64,000 nt of DNA from Panorpa germanica (GCA_963678705.1 OY783218.1:6644152-6708151), one strand, 5' to 3'. Positions 48,202 to 60,299 are shown, counted from the stretch's first letter. A program made the numbers and translations. Notes: generated by a model from the sequence alone, not told the origin.

Positions 48202-48420
48202 AATAAGTTATGCTCTTGAGATATTAATTTAAAAATTATTTTAAAGAAAACGCTAAATTAATTAGGATATTTATTTTATTAGAGATCTTTCGACCGTAAC
48301 TTCGGTCATCATCAGTAATAAAATAATTATCTAAATTAATTTGGCATTTTTCTCTAAAATTCAAATTGCGATGCAATGTGTTTAGCAGGATGCAGTGGGT
48401 ATGTTGATTTCAAATTAAAT
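48195..48420 (-). mobile_element. Penelope-like element terminal fragment
   Basis: This stretch surrounds the hammerhead motif and lies directly beside an (AT)n tract. The segments flanking the ribozyme form a further imperfect inverted repeat (about 48244-48270 with 48327-48360). Homologous text occurs on the plus strand at 18690-18860. The outer part (ctcttgagatattaatttaaaaattattt) recurs at 16990-17030. No reverse transcriptase or GIY-YIG coding is present. Confidence 0.6.
48271..48326 (-). ncRNA. Minimal type I hammerhead ribozyme motif of a Penelope-like element
   Basis: Read on the minus strand from 48326. Stem I 5' strand TTATTTTATTA is followed by the core CTGATGA (48315-48309). One unpaired T follows, then stem II GACCG/CGGTC (48307-48303 with 48296-48292) with loop AAGTTA. 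Core GAA is at 48291-48289. A two-base-pair stem III AG-AT-CT (48288-48283) precedes cleavage-site C at 48282. Stem I 3' strand TAATAAAATAA pairs with all 11 bases of its partner. Every invariant core base is present, and the site fits the NUH rule (CUC). Known: very short stem III hammerheads are characteristic of Penelope-like retroelements, where they are thought to process element RNA. The single bulge next to stem II may lower activity. Confidence 0.8.
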
Positions 48421-48960
48421 TAGCGTTATTATTGTTTAGGGTAAACAACATATTTTTAAGAACTGTATATAATAAATTCAACGCTCCTTAAACGGAAAAA
48501 GAAATACTTAATTGAAATAATATACAATTAATGGTACAAGATTAATAAAGCAACAAGTATTTATCAATAAATGTGTGTCAAACAAATTCTTTATTAAATA
48601 CTCTTCATAAAATTGAATAACCAATATTAAATTCTCGTTAAACATATATCGTATTTCACACATGATAAATCCGTTACATTTATTACAGCCTCATCATTCT
48701 ATTATTTGATTAAAATCATATTATTTATCATTTCGTGGTTCATTTACCCCAATAATAAAGTTTTCTAATACAGTAAACAACAATTCTCAACACACATATT
48801 ATTGGCCAGCAAATAATACTTCTTTCTAAATCATAACAAAGCATTATTAGAGCTTTTAGTTTCACTAATGCTTTCTGGGTAAAGGTGGAGTTTGTCTAAG
48901 AAGTGTGGGCGTAAAGTTCTACTCTGTTGTGTAACCTATACCTTTCACCATGTACCCATA

Positions 48961-49012
48961 TTCCATCCCACTTCTGATGTTCACTACACTGTTCTCTTCC
49001 ATCCCACTTCTG
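48961..49012. repeat. Tandem duplication of ttccatcccacttctgatg
   Basis: The phrase ttccatcccacttctgatg occurs at 48961 and about 38 bases later with ttcactacactgttctc between. The 60-codon frame across it is not recognisable. Confidence 0.7.
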
Positions 49013-49439
49013 ATGCTCTACCGATCCTTTCCGAGAATGTGTAATATATCACCGTTGTTTCTCGTGGAGGTTATGGGCTCAGAGCGACTGCTAGCGTCGC
49101 CAGGATTAATGGCCATAAGCAGATGCGTGTAATCGTCCATAACTAAACTAACTAGTGACTAACGAAACCCTTGGCGACGCGACGTAACCATCTACATCCC
49201 TTCTAACGTCTTCTAGTTTTGGATACTAGAATACCAACACAAAATGACAGGGTTACGTTGGATGAGTTGATATGTCACCAAAACATTTACGAGAAATTAT
49301 AACACTGGTTATGGTGTCGGTAAGGGTCATAACTTAATCAAACCAAAGTGTATCGACACATAATTCCATTATCAATAAAATAGATATACACTGTTAAATA
49401 AAAATAAAATATTACTTCATCAAGAAACTTTTGATTTTG

Positions 49440-50268
49440 TGAATTATATGTTTTTTTCTTTTTATTACTAAAGATTATTACAATCTGTCCTGCTTATTGG
49501 ACATTCAGTGATAGGTATGTCAAAATAAAATGTCTTGCGCGGGATGTGCCCATCGACTCATCCCTCAATTTTAATAGATCCTAGATTCTGTTTATTTGAC
49601 TAGTAGGTCCTGAGGTACCTTCTTTTTCAGTCTGCGTACTGTGGAAATATTGGACATTAGACAGCTGGCCAAATTGTTTGGATGTTCTATTATTCTCTCC
49701 TTGTATACTTTGGTTCTAAGCACTATTTCTTCTTTTACTGTAGGTATATCCAGATCCCGATGTATTATGTGATTAGGTATAAACCATGGTGCATTCCTGA
49801 CAATCCTTAGCATTTTGGACTGAAATCTTTGGATTATCTCAATATTTGAGGTAGATGCAGTATCCCATAGTTGTATACCATATGACCATACCGGTTTAAG
49901 TATGGTTTTGTAGAGCAGGAGATTGTTTTCTGTGCTAAGTTGTGACTTCCGTCCTATCAGCCAGTACATCTTCTGCAGTTGTAGACCTAGTTGCTTTATT
50001 TTTGTAAATATGTGCTTCTTCCTCCTGTCTAGGTGTATTCCCAGGTACCTCACATGGTCAGCCTGCGGTATATTGACATCGTTTAAAGCGATACTTGGGC
50101 AGTTTCTCTGTCTAGTTGTGAATGTGACATGTATTACTTTTGATTCGCTGGCCTTGATTCTCCAGTCTTTCATTCATGAAGAAAGTTTGTCTAGATTGTT
50201 CTGTAGCATAGTCGAGGCATTACCTGGATCATTATGCGACGCCAATAGAACTATGTTGAATTATATGT
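49440..50268 (-). mobile_element. Jockey-type non-LTR insertion, 5'-truncated just after the catalytic motif, flanked by 12-bp repeats
   Basis: Direct repeats tgaattatatgt lie at 49440-49451 and 50257-50268. The minus-strand insert opens with IVLLASHNDPGNAS, the stretch that follows the YADD catalytic motif in jockey proteins, so the active site itself is lost. It then reads NNLDKLSS, a TGA where family members have tryptophan, and continues open for 193 codons: MKDWRIKASESKVIHVTFTT, ADHVRYLGIHLDRR, LLLYKTILKPVWSYGIQLWD, down to VPQDLLVK and a stop. The UTR and an interrupted A-rich tail follow. Apart from the TGA the reading frame is intact, which suggests a fairly young, dead-on-arrival copy. 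Confidence 0.9.
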
Positions 50269-51039
50269 AATGAGAAAATGATAGACATCTGGTTATCTTA
50301 AATGGAATGTATGCCCACGTTTTCTCTTTATAATAAGTAATACTTTTAAATGTTATAATTTATGCTAATTTTTTGCATTTAATTGATTTCACTTTAAGTG
50401 AAATGTCACCGAAACGAAAGAATCCAGTGGACTTACCAAATGTATTATAAAAGTATTTAATTTTTAATTTGTATAATTTCTTAGTAACATAATAATAAGA
50501 TAAGTCAAAGAGTGCATCATCGTTGGTAAAAAAATGCAGCAAATTTAGATGTCACTGTTGAAATTGTACAAGTTGAAACGAAAACACATTATCTATAAAA
50601 TAAACTTTCTTTCTATGCATAAACAATGTATCTGAATAACATAAAAAATTAAAAACGATAACCTAAGTTATAATGAATCGTAAAACTTATTTTTTTCTCA
50701 TGATTATTAATATCTTAAGAATATTGATGCATAAGCATTTATAATTTAGAATTAATAATAGAACAATAAAAATGACCGGAATAGCATCGTGTATAGATCT
50801 ATTTTATTCAGAAATATTAGAAGAGAGAGTAATTGTTTTTACATTCTAGATAACGCCATACACTACACAACTAGACACAAATATCAATAACCTCAACGAA
50901 TAATATTTTAAGAATTAGAAAGTATCTTAATAATCCATTTCAATTCAAACCAAATTTTTATCCTTTTAGATTTATTATTACCAAGTTCGTTTAGGTACGT
51001 ATTCGTCAGGTTGAAAATTGATTTGCGGTACATGTTTCA
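50269..51039. other. AT-rich, no feature recognised
   Basis: No repeat family or exon seen between the jockey insertion and the hairpin dimer. 51861-52689 is similar. Confidence 0.5.
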
Positions 51040-51150
51040 ATTTTCTAACTTGCCACAAGGTTAATCCAAAGTTCATTTCCCATTCTCATATAAAACATGT
51101 CTTCTAGTGTTAGCTTACTACAAGCTAATTGCATTGCATTTCTACCTGAG
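51040..51150 (+). repeat. Dimeric hairpin repeat
   Basis: Units ttctaacttgccacaaggtt and tgttagcttactacaagcta, about 80 bases apart, joined by agttcatttcccattctcat. Confidence 0.6.
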
Positions 51151-51544
51151 CCAGATTTTGTGTAAAATTTAAGACACTATTAAATTAACAGTGTTGTTGC
51201 AGACAGTTACAGAAGCTATTTTCGGACATATAATAAAGGTCATAAAAGCCATAAATATGACATAAAATATGATATATATGACCTAAACGTTATGCAACCT
51301 TTATATTCGTTCTTTTATTACGATTATTATAGACATCACATTAAACTAATTAGTTAAATAGAAGTTGAAATAACGAAACACGAAAACTTCACCATTGCAT
51401 ATTATATAGAAAAATTATGAAATATGTATGTGTGTGTGGGGGGAGGAGGGGGTAGTTAAGTGAATGAAAATGTTAGTCAGTGTTAGAAACAAAACTTAAT
51501 AATCAATATCATTTTATTTAAATTGAGTTTTTAAAAGTTAAACA

Positions 51545-51860
51545 CGGTTTGACAAGGTCTAATGTTGAGATCAATTTCATTTGTCCATTTAAACACCATT
51601 TATAATCCCTTTTACAAACCGTTATTTCTTTAGATGTTTCGACTTCGTATTGAAACAATTTTGTTTCATACACATATTACATATACTTACTATAAGTAAG
51701 GGTTTTATTAGTGTCGCATGATTATGTCGCACTAGTCTGTACGTTAAAAGTACAACACATTTAGTTTACTCATGTCTAAATAATGTCAGCTTATGAATGA
51801 AAATATATAAATGTTGGATGTCGCATGATTATGTCGCAACAATCTGTACGAGGCATTAGG
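51545..51860. repeat. Dispersed repeat with TGTCGCA ends, copy 2
   Basis: Same block order as 10440-10700. At the right end gtcgcatgattatgtcgca is followed by ctagtctgtacg and repeated again near 51820-51850 (gtcgcatgattatgtcgcaa caatctgtacg), a local duplication about 105 bases apart. Confidence 0.5.
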
Positions 51861-52689
51861 CATTACATTCTTTCACATTACTTCTACAAATTACATTGCA
51901 TTCTTTTTATACTTATTATATTTTATTGCGAGGTCTTATATAAGTGGGTTAATATGGATTATTTCTAGTATCTAAGAGTGAGTTTGTTAGCTGGTTGAAA
52001 ACCGGCTTTAAAATAGTAATAAACCGTAGTTTGTTACACAACCCACGAGAAAATTAAATAATATGTCCTCAACGTGTAGCAGCGCCAACTTAACAAAATA
52101 ATAAACTAATTAAAAACTATCTACGTCTCTGAGTGTTTTAACTTAACAAAGTTGAAATAGAGTGAAACAAATATCATTAACATTTTAAAATATCATTATT
52201 TTAAAGTGAATAAACTTACAAGTTTATCTTTCTTATAGCTATACAAAACATTTATTTTACAGTAAAGTTTTTCTTTGTGTAATTTCTGTTTGTATAAAGT
52301 TAAACAAATCTTATTATAGACTTTGTATAGAGTCAGTTCTAAAAATTGAGTTTTAAATATTCTATTATTAATTCGAAATGCAGCAATGGCAACATGTTAC
52401 TTTATATTTATTCTTATTTCTTAAAAATATAGTTTTCTTTTAACAATTATTGTGTTTCTATTGTTACAGTTTTTTGGGACTTTTGTAACTGAACTTTTTA
52501 ATAAGTAATTATGCTTCGGTTTAGACTCTATTAGTTTGCAATGGTACAGAATATATTTTTTTGTTATATTTAAATAGAACTTGAAATTTTTAACAAAAGT
52601 TTTAACAATTTACTATTATAGTTCACGGAGATTTTTTATTTAAAATTTGAATTTCTATTTTGCCGCTTGTGTGGTGCTACATATGACGT

Positions 52690-53290
52690 CACAGAACAAG
52701 CTAGTAATGGAGTGTATTTATCTTTATCGAGAACCCTACTCTGGGATTAGGAGATATGGCAATTCATAGAAAGTAGGAAAAAGATGTGACAATACACGTG
52801 ACATGCATGTGACACTATTTTTTATAACTTTGCATCCCTTTAATGATTAAATAATTTAAAGTATCATTCCCACTCACTGCTTTAATTTAATTTTGTATTT
52901 AATTTTTGTCCAACTGCAGTAGGATTTACTTTTAAAAAAAGTTTAGTGTCAGTTTTTGAAAAATATAGAAGTGAAACTAATTTCTATTACTAATTTTTAT
53001 TAAAAATAGCAATTTTAATTATTTCACATACAATTTTGTCGAACTGTCAAAATTTATATTACTAACGATGCATAAGCACCAACTAAATTAACTAAACTTA
53101 AATTAAAACACAAATGTGAAAAGGAATGCTTAAACGAAAACCTGAAATCTAAATTACAATATTAAATAAACAGTAAATTAAGTATCAAAACAGTGAGTGG
53201 GAATAAGCCTTAACTTTTTGACTATTTTAATTGTTAATATTTTCTAAAATATTGTAACTTAATTAAAAATAACATGGTTCACAACCCCAT
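52690..53290. repeat. Host repeat split by a MITE; related to 17490-17640
   Basis: Left part (tgtgacac ... catccctttaatgattaaat) and right part (ttttgactattttaattgtt aatatt) are contiguous in a related sequence at 17490-17600 (gaatccctttaataattaaa ... atgacttttttaattgttaa). In this copy the MITE at 52853-53214 lies between them. Class unknown. Confidence 0.45.
52853..53214. mobile_element. MITE with attcccactcactg inverted repeats
   Basis: The block attcccactcactg is at 52866-52879 and its reverse complement at 53191-53204. Similarity extends outward (ttaa-g-t) and inward (about 40 bases in all). The interior matches, in reverse, 28815-29230, including gcatcgttagtaatat and ttgacag-tcgaca. 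It appears inserted in another repeat (see 52690-53290). Confidence 0.65.
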
Positions 53291-54343
53291 TTAAATATCT
53301 GAATAACACTAAGGTCCTTTTCTTAAGGTTCAGATAACTTAGGTTTATTGTAAACTTTGGCCAACATTTTTGTATCTCAGCTTTCATTTTTGGTTTAGTC
53401 GAACATAACTAATCAGCAAAATATCAGGTTACATATATTGTTAGGCCTTTAATAAAATTGATTATTTTAGGTTAACTGAAGTTTAAAAAAACGATCCTCT
53501 TTGTATTATTAAAAAAAAAACTATAATAAATTCACTATAATGCACCTATTTTTTAGTTTACGTTTTAACTTTATTTTTTGGTAAATTAATGTTACTTTTA
53601 TGTTTTAGTTTTAGAAGTGTGCATACTCCACATTTTATATTACTACACAGTTATTTTTCTTATCAACGAGGTTAATAATCTATAACCTGTTATAAGTAAA
53701 ATGAAGTTTCAGCTTGTGAATAGTAAAGAAATGCAAATAATTATATTAACTTATATTAAATAACGACAATAATTAATATTAAATGAAGTATATTACTGCT
53801 ATGCACGACGCATGCGCACTAACAAGAGTTTCGATTAAACACCTTTGTGTAGATGTTATCAAAAGTGAATCTATACGCTATAAATAGTTTTAGTCGTACA
53901 TTGTAGCATAATACAACGTTAGTTCAATTCAATTAACAATAGTTTTAATTAAAACAAGCCATTAACAAAGGATCTATGAGTTTACCACTGTAACATCAAC
54001 GGTCGGTATGTCCGACTCTGTTAGCATCATGGGAACCAACATATGCATCCCATAGAACAGTTTGTATTCACAACGCATTGTGGACTATTTAACGATAAAT
54101 TATTTTGCGATGTTGTCCCCTAAACAACCGCCAATTAACATTTAGAAGATGACGTTTACCAACAATGTTTTTAGTTACCTTTGAAAATATATTTTAAAAG
54201 AATTATTTGTTTCCTACAGATTGGAACCAATGTAATAGCCCTTTGCCAGTAAAACACGTATTATTCAGTGAAAATCGGAACAAATATATTTAATATAAAT
54301 TTATTTGTTCCATCCATCTTTCTGTGTCATATCCAACTTTCAC

Positions 54344-55107
54344 TTAAGGGGTTATATACAGTTATTAGGTCCATTTTTAAGCCATAGCCATTTTTTAAGA
54401 ATGTTTCCTGAGAAGACTATTAAATGTAATAATGTAAAAATTTGTACATATATTATGGTAACTTTTAACTGTATTTTAACATCTTGTATTTGTATAAATA
54501 ATAATTTTAAGGCTGCTATAGCTGATCTCCTGGAGCTCCTCTCAAAAAAGGCATCTTGCGGTGATCACGATATCTCTGGAGTGAATCTTCCAAAATGAAA
54601 AATCCAAACGAATTTCGGTTAAGTAATTTATAATCTAGTAATTAATTTGAGGAATAAGCAAAATAATTTTTTTTTACAAAATGGCGGCTCCTTAAAAAAA
54701 GAAATCGATTTTTGACCAAATTTTGGCCTTAAATTGTTCATATAAAAGAATATATTTATCGGTGATAAATCGGTAAATCGGTAAAGATAAAACCATCGAT
54801 TAATTACTAAAAAATATACTTAAGAAACTTGTGTTAAAATTTGAGACTGATCGGTTCAGTCGTTTCTGAGAAATCTTGGTCACCAATTTTAAAAACACAG
54901 TTTTCAAAAACGCATTTAAAGTTTCAAAAGCACTATACAGTAATAGAGTAAAAACATTTTTTTTTCATTTCATTTTACCTAACTTCGAAAATAATCGCCG
55001 GATTTACTTAAAATTTTCTGTGTGCGTACTTAAATACATGTAAATTACGAAAATAAAATAAAACAAATATTTATTTTTTTAAATATTAACTGTATATAAC
55101 CCTTTAA
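54344..55107. mobile_element. TTAA-flanked inverted-repeat element
   Basis: TTAA at 54344-54347 and 55104-55107 bracket 756 bases that start ggggttatatacagttatta and end with its near reverse (taatattaactgtatataacccttt minus a few mismatches). TTAA duplication suggests the piggyBac superfamily, though the terminal bases differ from classic piggyBac ends. The interior holds gactgatcggttcagtcgtt tctgag and a 97-codon frame (54305-54598) with no recognisable domain. Confidence 0.65.
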
Positions 55108-55827
55108 AAAACTTAACGGTTCTTATTTCAATAAATAATAAATCGATCAAATTATAAATGTTAATAGCTTTCTTGTCAAGTTTTCTTGTTTATTTCCATT
55201 TATAATAAAGCACCAGGATATATTCTTTTATTTATCTTATTCACGTTTTTAATCTTCGCAATATTTTCTATATTTAATTTTATTTTTTTACTAACTCCTC
55301 TCAGTGGTGTACTTTATTACAGAGTGTCAAACCCTTTTCAAAGATATATATAAATGACTATATATACAATATATCATAAAACACCTTCCCTCCAGATTCC
55401 AGATTCCAGATTGAAACATGATAAAATACTTTATAAAATATTGTTGAAATTTCTATGAATAAATCTCTGATCTGATAAGCATATTGTCGTTAAAATTTAT
55501 TGTCAACGCCGCGTTGTACCCTAGCTCATTGAATGCAGTGTTTGAAAACTTGGAGATTCTACTCTATTTAATATTTCACTCTCAATTTTACTATGAAGTA
55601 TCAAGCATAGACTACTTATTTTTCATTTCTTTCGAAGTATGTCCTAATACAAGTCACTGACTTTCTTCCTTTTTTAATACTCAAGTAACAAGTCTTATAT
55701 ACTCATACTTGTATATAAAACAGTACAGCAAAAGATACCGTAGATTTTAAGTACACGAAAGCGGAGGCTAGGCTTCATAGAATAAATATCTCTATATCCC
55801 AGATAAAAAAATATTTTACAATGTAAG

Positions 55828-55955
55828 TTTCACACTTGTTAACTTGCTACAAGATAATTACAAGGTTCAATTTTTACTTTTCATAGAGAAATTATCTCGC
55901 AATGCAAAGTTCACACTTGTTAGCCTGTCAAAACCTAATTTCAAGATTCATTTTC
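55828..55955 (+). repeat. Dimeric hairpin repeat
   Basis: Units cacacttgttaacttgctac aagataatt and cacacttgttagcctgtcaa, about 81 bases apart, with the familiar ggttcaatttttacttttca linker. Confidence 0.6.
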
Positions 55956-56569
55956 TGTCGGTGATACAAGAAAATTGGGCAGTGTGACTAAGAAATTCAC
56001 ACCCGTCGCTCTCAGACGTAAGCAATAGCAATTTGTGTATTTTAATTGTAGGGTGACCAAATTTCAATACACCTAAAAGATGATGATAAGTAGCTTGCCT
56101 TACTATTGAACACTGTTACCGTATTCTTGTAAATAGTGTTGCCATATGATTACCAATAGTAATGTACTAATATAGGGTTATTCAACAAGAGGTGTTATTT
56201 TAAAATACAGTGTATGTTTTACATCACAACATCCATGATATGTGCAATTTACTTAAATGTATATACTTTAAATATAGTAAGTAATTTTTTTTTTTTTGAT
56301 GGTGACATTTGGCAGATATATATATAATTGTGCTATCTCTTCTTTTCTGATCTTTCAAGCTGATAACATATCTGTGGTAGATGTCATTCTAGTATATTAA
56401 CTTACAAAAGAATTATATAATTTTCTTTGTAATCATTGCTGAATAAACCAACGCACATCTTATACATTTACTTATTCATATAATTTATTCACATTTGATA
56501 GTTTACCACAAACTAATTCCAAGGTACATTTTCTACCTGAGTTTCATATTATTATTTTAACATACATAT

Positions 56570-56900
56570 AAGTACAAGAGACAAAGAAGACAAGAGGTGA
56601 GGAAACGATGAGAATGAAGGAAGACTAGGAAAAATGAAGGGACAGGGTCAAGAGAAGAAGAAGCAAAAAAGTACTTTTGGAAATAGAAAGTGGCAGTAAA
56701 GTAACCGCTCCTGGAGCAATTACCCTTGATGAAACCAGGGCCAAGAAACTCTGGGAAGTGACGTTAAATCGTGGAATAGAACAGAATCCGTATCCGCTTC
56801 CTGAGTGAGCCCTAAAAGGTAAAAAGTGAAAAGAAGATTGTGTGGAGATAGAGAGAAGGAAGGGCAGAGTACAAACATTAGTAGCAGGAAGAGATAAGCA
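56570..56900 (+). mobile_element. Probable relic of the purine-rich non-LTR family
   Basis: A plus-strand purine-rich tract with acaagaggtgaggaaacgatg and aaaaagtacttttggaaatag, which resemble two landmarks of the 700-1390 copy. It is followed by less purine-rich sequence around 56700-56820 that I cannot place. No coding block is long enough to prove the assignment. Confidence 0.4.
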
Positions 56901-58559
56901 GTAGGGGTTTCAATTTATCTGTTTTGTTTGTATATTTCTTTTTTTCTTTTGGAATTGGAATGTAATTGAATCATAATGATATGTAATTTATTGATTTAAG
57001 AAGGAAGAATGTAGTGCCTAATAGCAAAACATTGCAATATATAATAATAAATAATACATATAAGTACTAGTAGTAAATATATTAATTTGCAAAATTTAAT
57101 TACTAGCCAATATACGTCACTTAATATTCCCCGCCTACTGAGTCAAGCAAGATGAGTGTGTGGGATGATGCAACCAACATCCCGACTCTGTGTCACGTTT
57201 TCATATATTAATGTAAATAGAGATGCAATATGTTCCATAGTATGTAAACAATTTGACATTGCAACTAATTCTAATAGCAACATATCAGAGCACGGTTCAA
57301 GTAAGTCTCAGAAACTACGAAAACACTTTTGTAATTAAATTTTGACATCCGTAATTGTAATACTTGAAATGCGAGGAGAGTAGAGACAGTTTATGCACTT
57401 AGTATTATGCAGATGCAACAGTGCTTTCAAATCTTCAAATCTAATTATCTGTTGAATATAATAAATTCTTTAATTTCTAACCGAACAACACTTGGATATA
57501 CATACTATATTCATGTACATTGTATATTGCATATCCTATGTATATACTATTGTGATGTAAAACTTACACTGTATGTCATATGTATGTGCAAATGCAAAGA
57601 TATTAAACATTGCTGCATGTAAATAGTATGTATTGTCATATTTATTCATTTCATGTATATTCAATGTATATGCAATATATATACAAGATCGAATGTAATA
57701 TGGATATTATTGAAAAACCCATTTTTGAGGTTAAACTTCGTTATACCATTATTGAAGATAGAAGATTTACTGAGAATTGGAAAAAAGGCGCTTTGTATTC
57801 ATAAAAATGTAGTTGAATAAAAAACATCTTCTCGGAATTGTTTCTTAAAGAAAATATGATTAACCAGAATCGGAAATATATTTTTAGATCGACATTATCT
57901 AAATATTAATCAGTAAACATTAACTACTACTATTACCTCTAGAAATACCGAGAAATTAAATTCTAAAAATAAAACAAAAGTTTTATAAAAAGTAAGAAAA
58001 CTCTAAATTTAACCAATTGTTTGATTAATACTTAACTTAGTAATTAACTTTGTTCTTTTCCGTATTGTTACAGATATAATTGCTGTAATTAGTTTTCGTT
58101 TTAAAATGTCATTAGCAATAAACTGTATAAACTGTAGATGTATAGGTACGAGTATGTAACTAACTACGAGAATAAAAGAAAAGTCTGAAACTACAAGTAA
58201 ATTCTCTAAGAACTCAATAATTCCGGGAGCGCAGGCAAACGCTACTGGAATAAATTTATAATTGTGAAAAGTTTTTCTCGTTCATTGAAAAGAAACTTAG
58301 AAGAATGTCTAGTCGGATATTTTAATTGCAGGTCATAGTTTGTATTTCGTATCTATTACCTTGAACGTAACATTTACATAGCAAATACGTTTTAAAGAGT
58401 TTATCGGGAATCAGTAAGGCTTATACCAGGGTCATTCAGATATAAATCGGATTATTTCAATATAGATTGGTGATGTATAAATAGATTATAACATTAAAAC
58501 ATTTTGTCTATCGGATAGGAAGTTTACCTAGTTACTTAACTTACCCTAGTAGCCAATTG
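56901..58559. other. AT-rich, no gene recognised
   Basis: Three overlapping short frames (57156-57804) rich in Cys, Tyr and Ile follow tgtat-type low-complexity sequence. None has a recognisable domain. Confidence 0.5.
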
Positions 58560-58870
58560 TATACGTATGTTTGACCGCAGCATCGTCTTCAACTCGTTAA
58601 TCTCCTTCTAATGAATTCTTCGGTAGACAAAACATATGATGGTCACATGTGGTTTAAGTGCGGCTGTAAGTGCATCGTCGTGCAGAAGGAGGACATCACG
58701 AATCGGTTTCCTGTGTTGTTTGTTGCGATAAGCAGTCTTGGCCTTATCCGGCAGCTTTTAATGCAATCTGGGTCCCTACGCACACTGCAAGCGTATTTAA
58801 GCGACGGCGAATTCGGGGGCAAATCGACAGCTTGGTTGAACAGCTAGTACTCTCCTGCTGTGTTAATTTC
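58560..58870 (-). pseudogene. Degenerate mariner-type transposase fragment
   Basis: Minus-strand frame reads KLPDKAKTAYRNKQHRKPIR, then DVLLLHDDALTAALKPH. Known: mariner transposases of the Mos1-like group have R-Y-x-x-RQHRV-FLHDNA-xHTA around the second catalytic aspartate, and the order here is similar (QH-x8-LLHDDA). Stops precede and follow the block. The first aspartate region and inverted terminal repeats were not found. The two plus-strand frames over this GC-richer island have no recognisable domain. Confidence 0.4.
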
Positions 58871-60299
58871 ATGTGTTGTCACAATACTTACATACCGCGT
58901 ATCGATACGACAGTATGCCAAGTCAATCTTGTGTACTGTAGGGTGTATTAAAGTTGAATTGCACTAACATAATTTATCATAAGAGCAAACTTTTACTTTA
59001 ATTTTTATCGATACACCACTGTTATGAAAGAAACTATTGCATTTCCTTCCACTCTGAGATGGATGTTTGCATTTACAAGGTTTCGGATATAGGTTTAGCG
59101 TTGTAGCATGTATTCGCTTGGTTAAAATTCGCTTAAAACGCTTCCAGTATGAGAGCTACGTAACGCCCGTATTCAGACTGCTTCGTCGCTTGAAGTGTGC
59201 GACGATTCATTAAATTTATAGGCTTCAGATGGGTAAAGCGTAGTAGCGCGTATACGGCTTCGTTTAAATACGTTTGTAGTGTGCGACATTGAATATTTTC
59301 TTGATTGATGCTGGCCCCCGGACGTTCTTCTTAGATGACTTTATATTTTGCACTTATATTCTAGTGTAATGAATGAAAATTATTAAACAATTAAATCCAG
59401 AAAATGTAACAGTGCTTCAGAAATCAAACCCGATGACACATCTGTTTGGAATCAAGTATATATAAACTTAAAAAAAGCTAATTAGTAAAACAAATAAGAA
59501 AGAACGATTGCAAAAAAGGCAAAGTAAAAAAGAAACACAAAAAACCCAAACAACATTGAATTTTTTTTCTTACTTGTGGAAAGCTCTGATAATATCAACT
59601 ACTACAAATCTTCAATATTCTATCCCTATAGCATTACATACGATTTAATTATACTTTAATAAACAACAAAGAGACTAACACCCTTCTGAACCCCATATCC
59701 TTATCCACCCCCTCCCCCCGTCCTCACCCCCTTCTCTACACACGTGTGTATTTGTAAATTGAATTGCCAGCATTCTGTTGATGATATTTCCTTCAGCAGT
59801 GTTTCATCTGTAGTTACCATTGTATATGTCTGTTCTTCTTTGTTTTTATCGTTGTTTCATAGCCCATTGTTGGGTGTAGGGTGGGAGGTTTGGGGTAGAG
59901 GGTCTATGTTTTTAGGGGATATTCCTTGTATATTTTTTCTTTAACACAACGTTATACAAATGACGTTGCGTTTGTCAGAGTTACACAGTTACACTGTTAG
60001 AGCAGTACGATATATGACTCGCATTTGTTCAGTACATTTACACCGAACTGAACTAACTGAACGCTAACTATATAAAATATTCAGCGCATAAAATAGTATT
60101 TAAGTACACTCAATGTCAGAAGTGCCACGTGAAAGAATGGAACATACGTGCAAGCTACAACGTGTCATTTAAATACACTTTATAGGATTTCTCATTTCAA
60201 TCGATATTCTTTGACTGTGCTTCTATTTTTCCTAGTTTATGTAATTTGAATACTATAATATTATAGTTTTTTGAATAATTAACAAGCGATATATATTTC
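58871..60299. other. Noncoding DNA with a SINE fragment and a CG-richer patch
   Basis: 59150-59300 is relatively CpG-rich and holds two near-copies of tgtagtgtgcgac / ttgaagtgtgcgac in a 130-base block, perhaps an old inverted-repeat element. No coding. Confidence 0.45.
59390..59458 (-). mobile_element. SINE fragment
   Basis: Minus strand: tgtgtcatcgggtttgattt ctgaagcactgttacattttctggattt. This is the B-box and body segment of the family, with a decayed B box. Confidence 0.55.

Noticed and set aside
49923-50270. 115-codon plus-strand frame
   Set aside because: Antisense of the jockey coding region.
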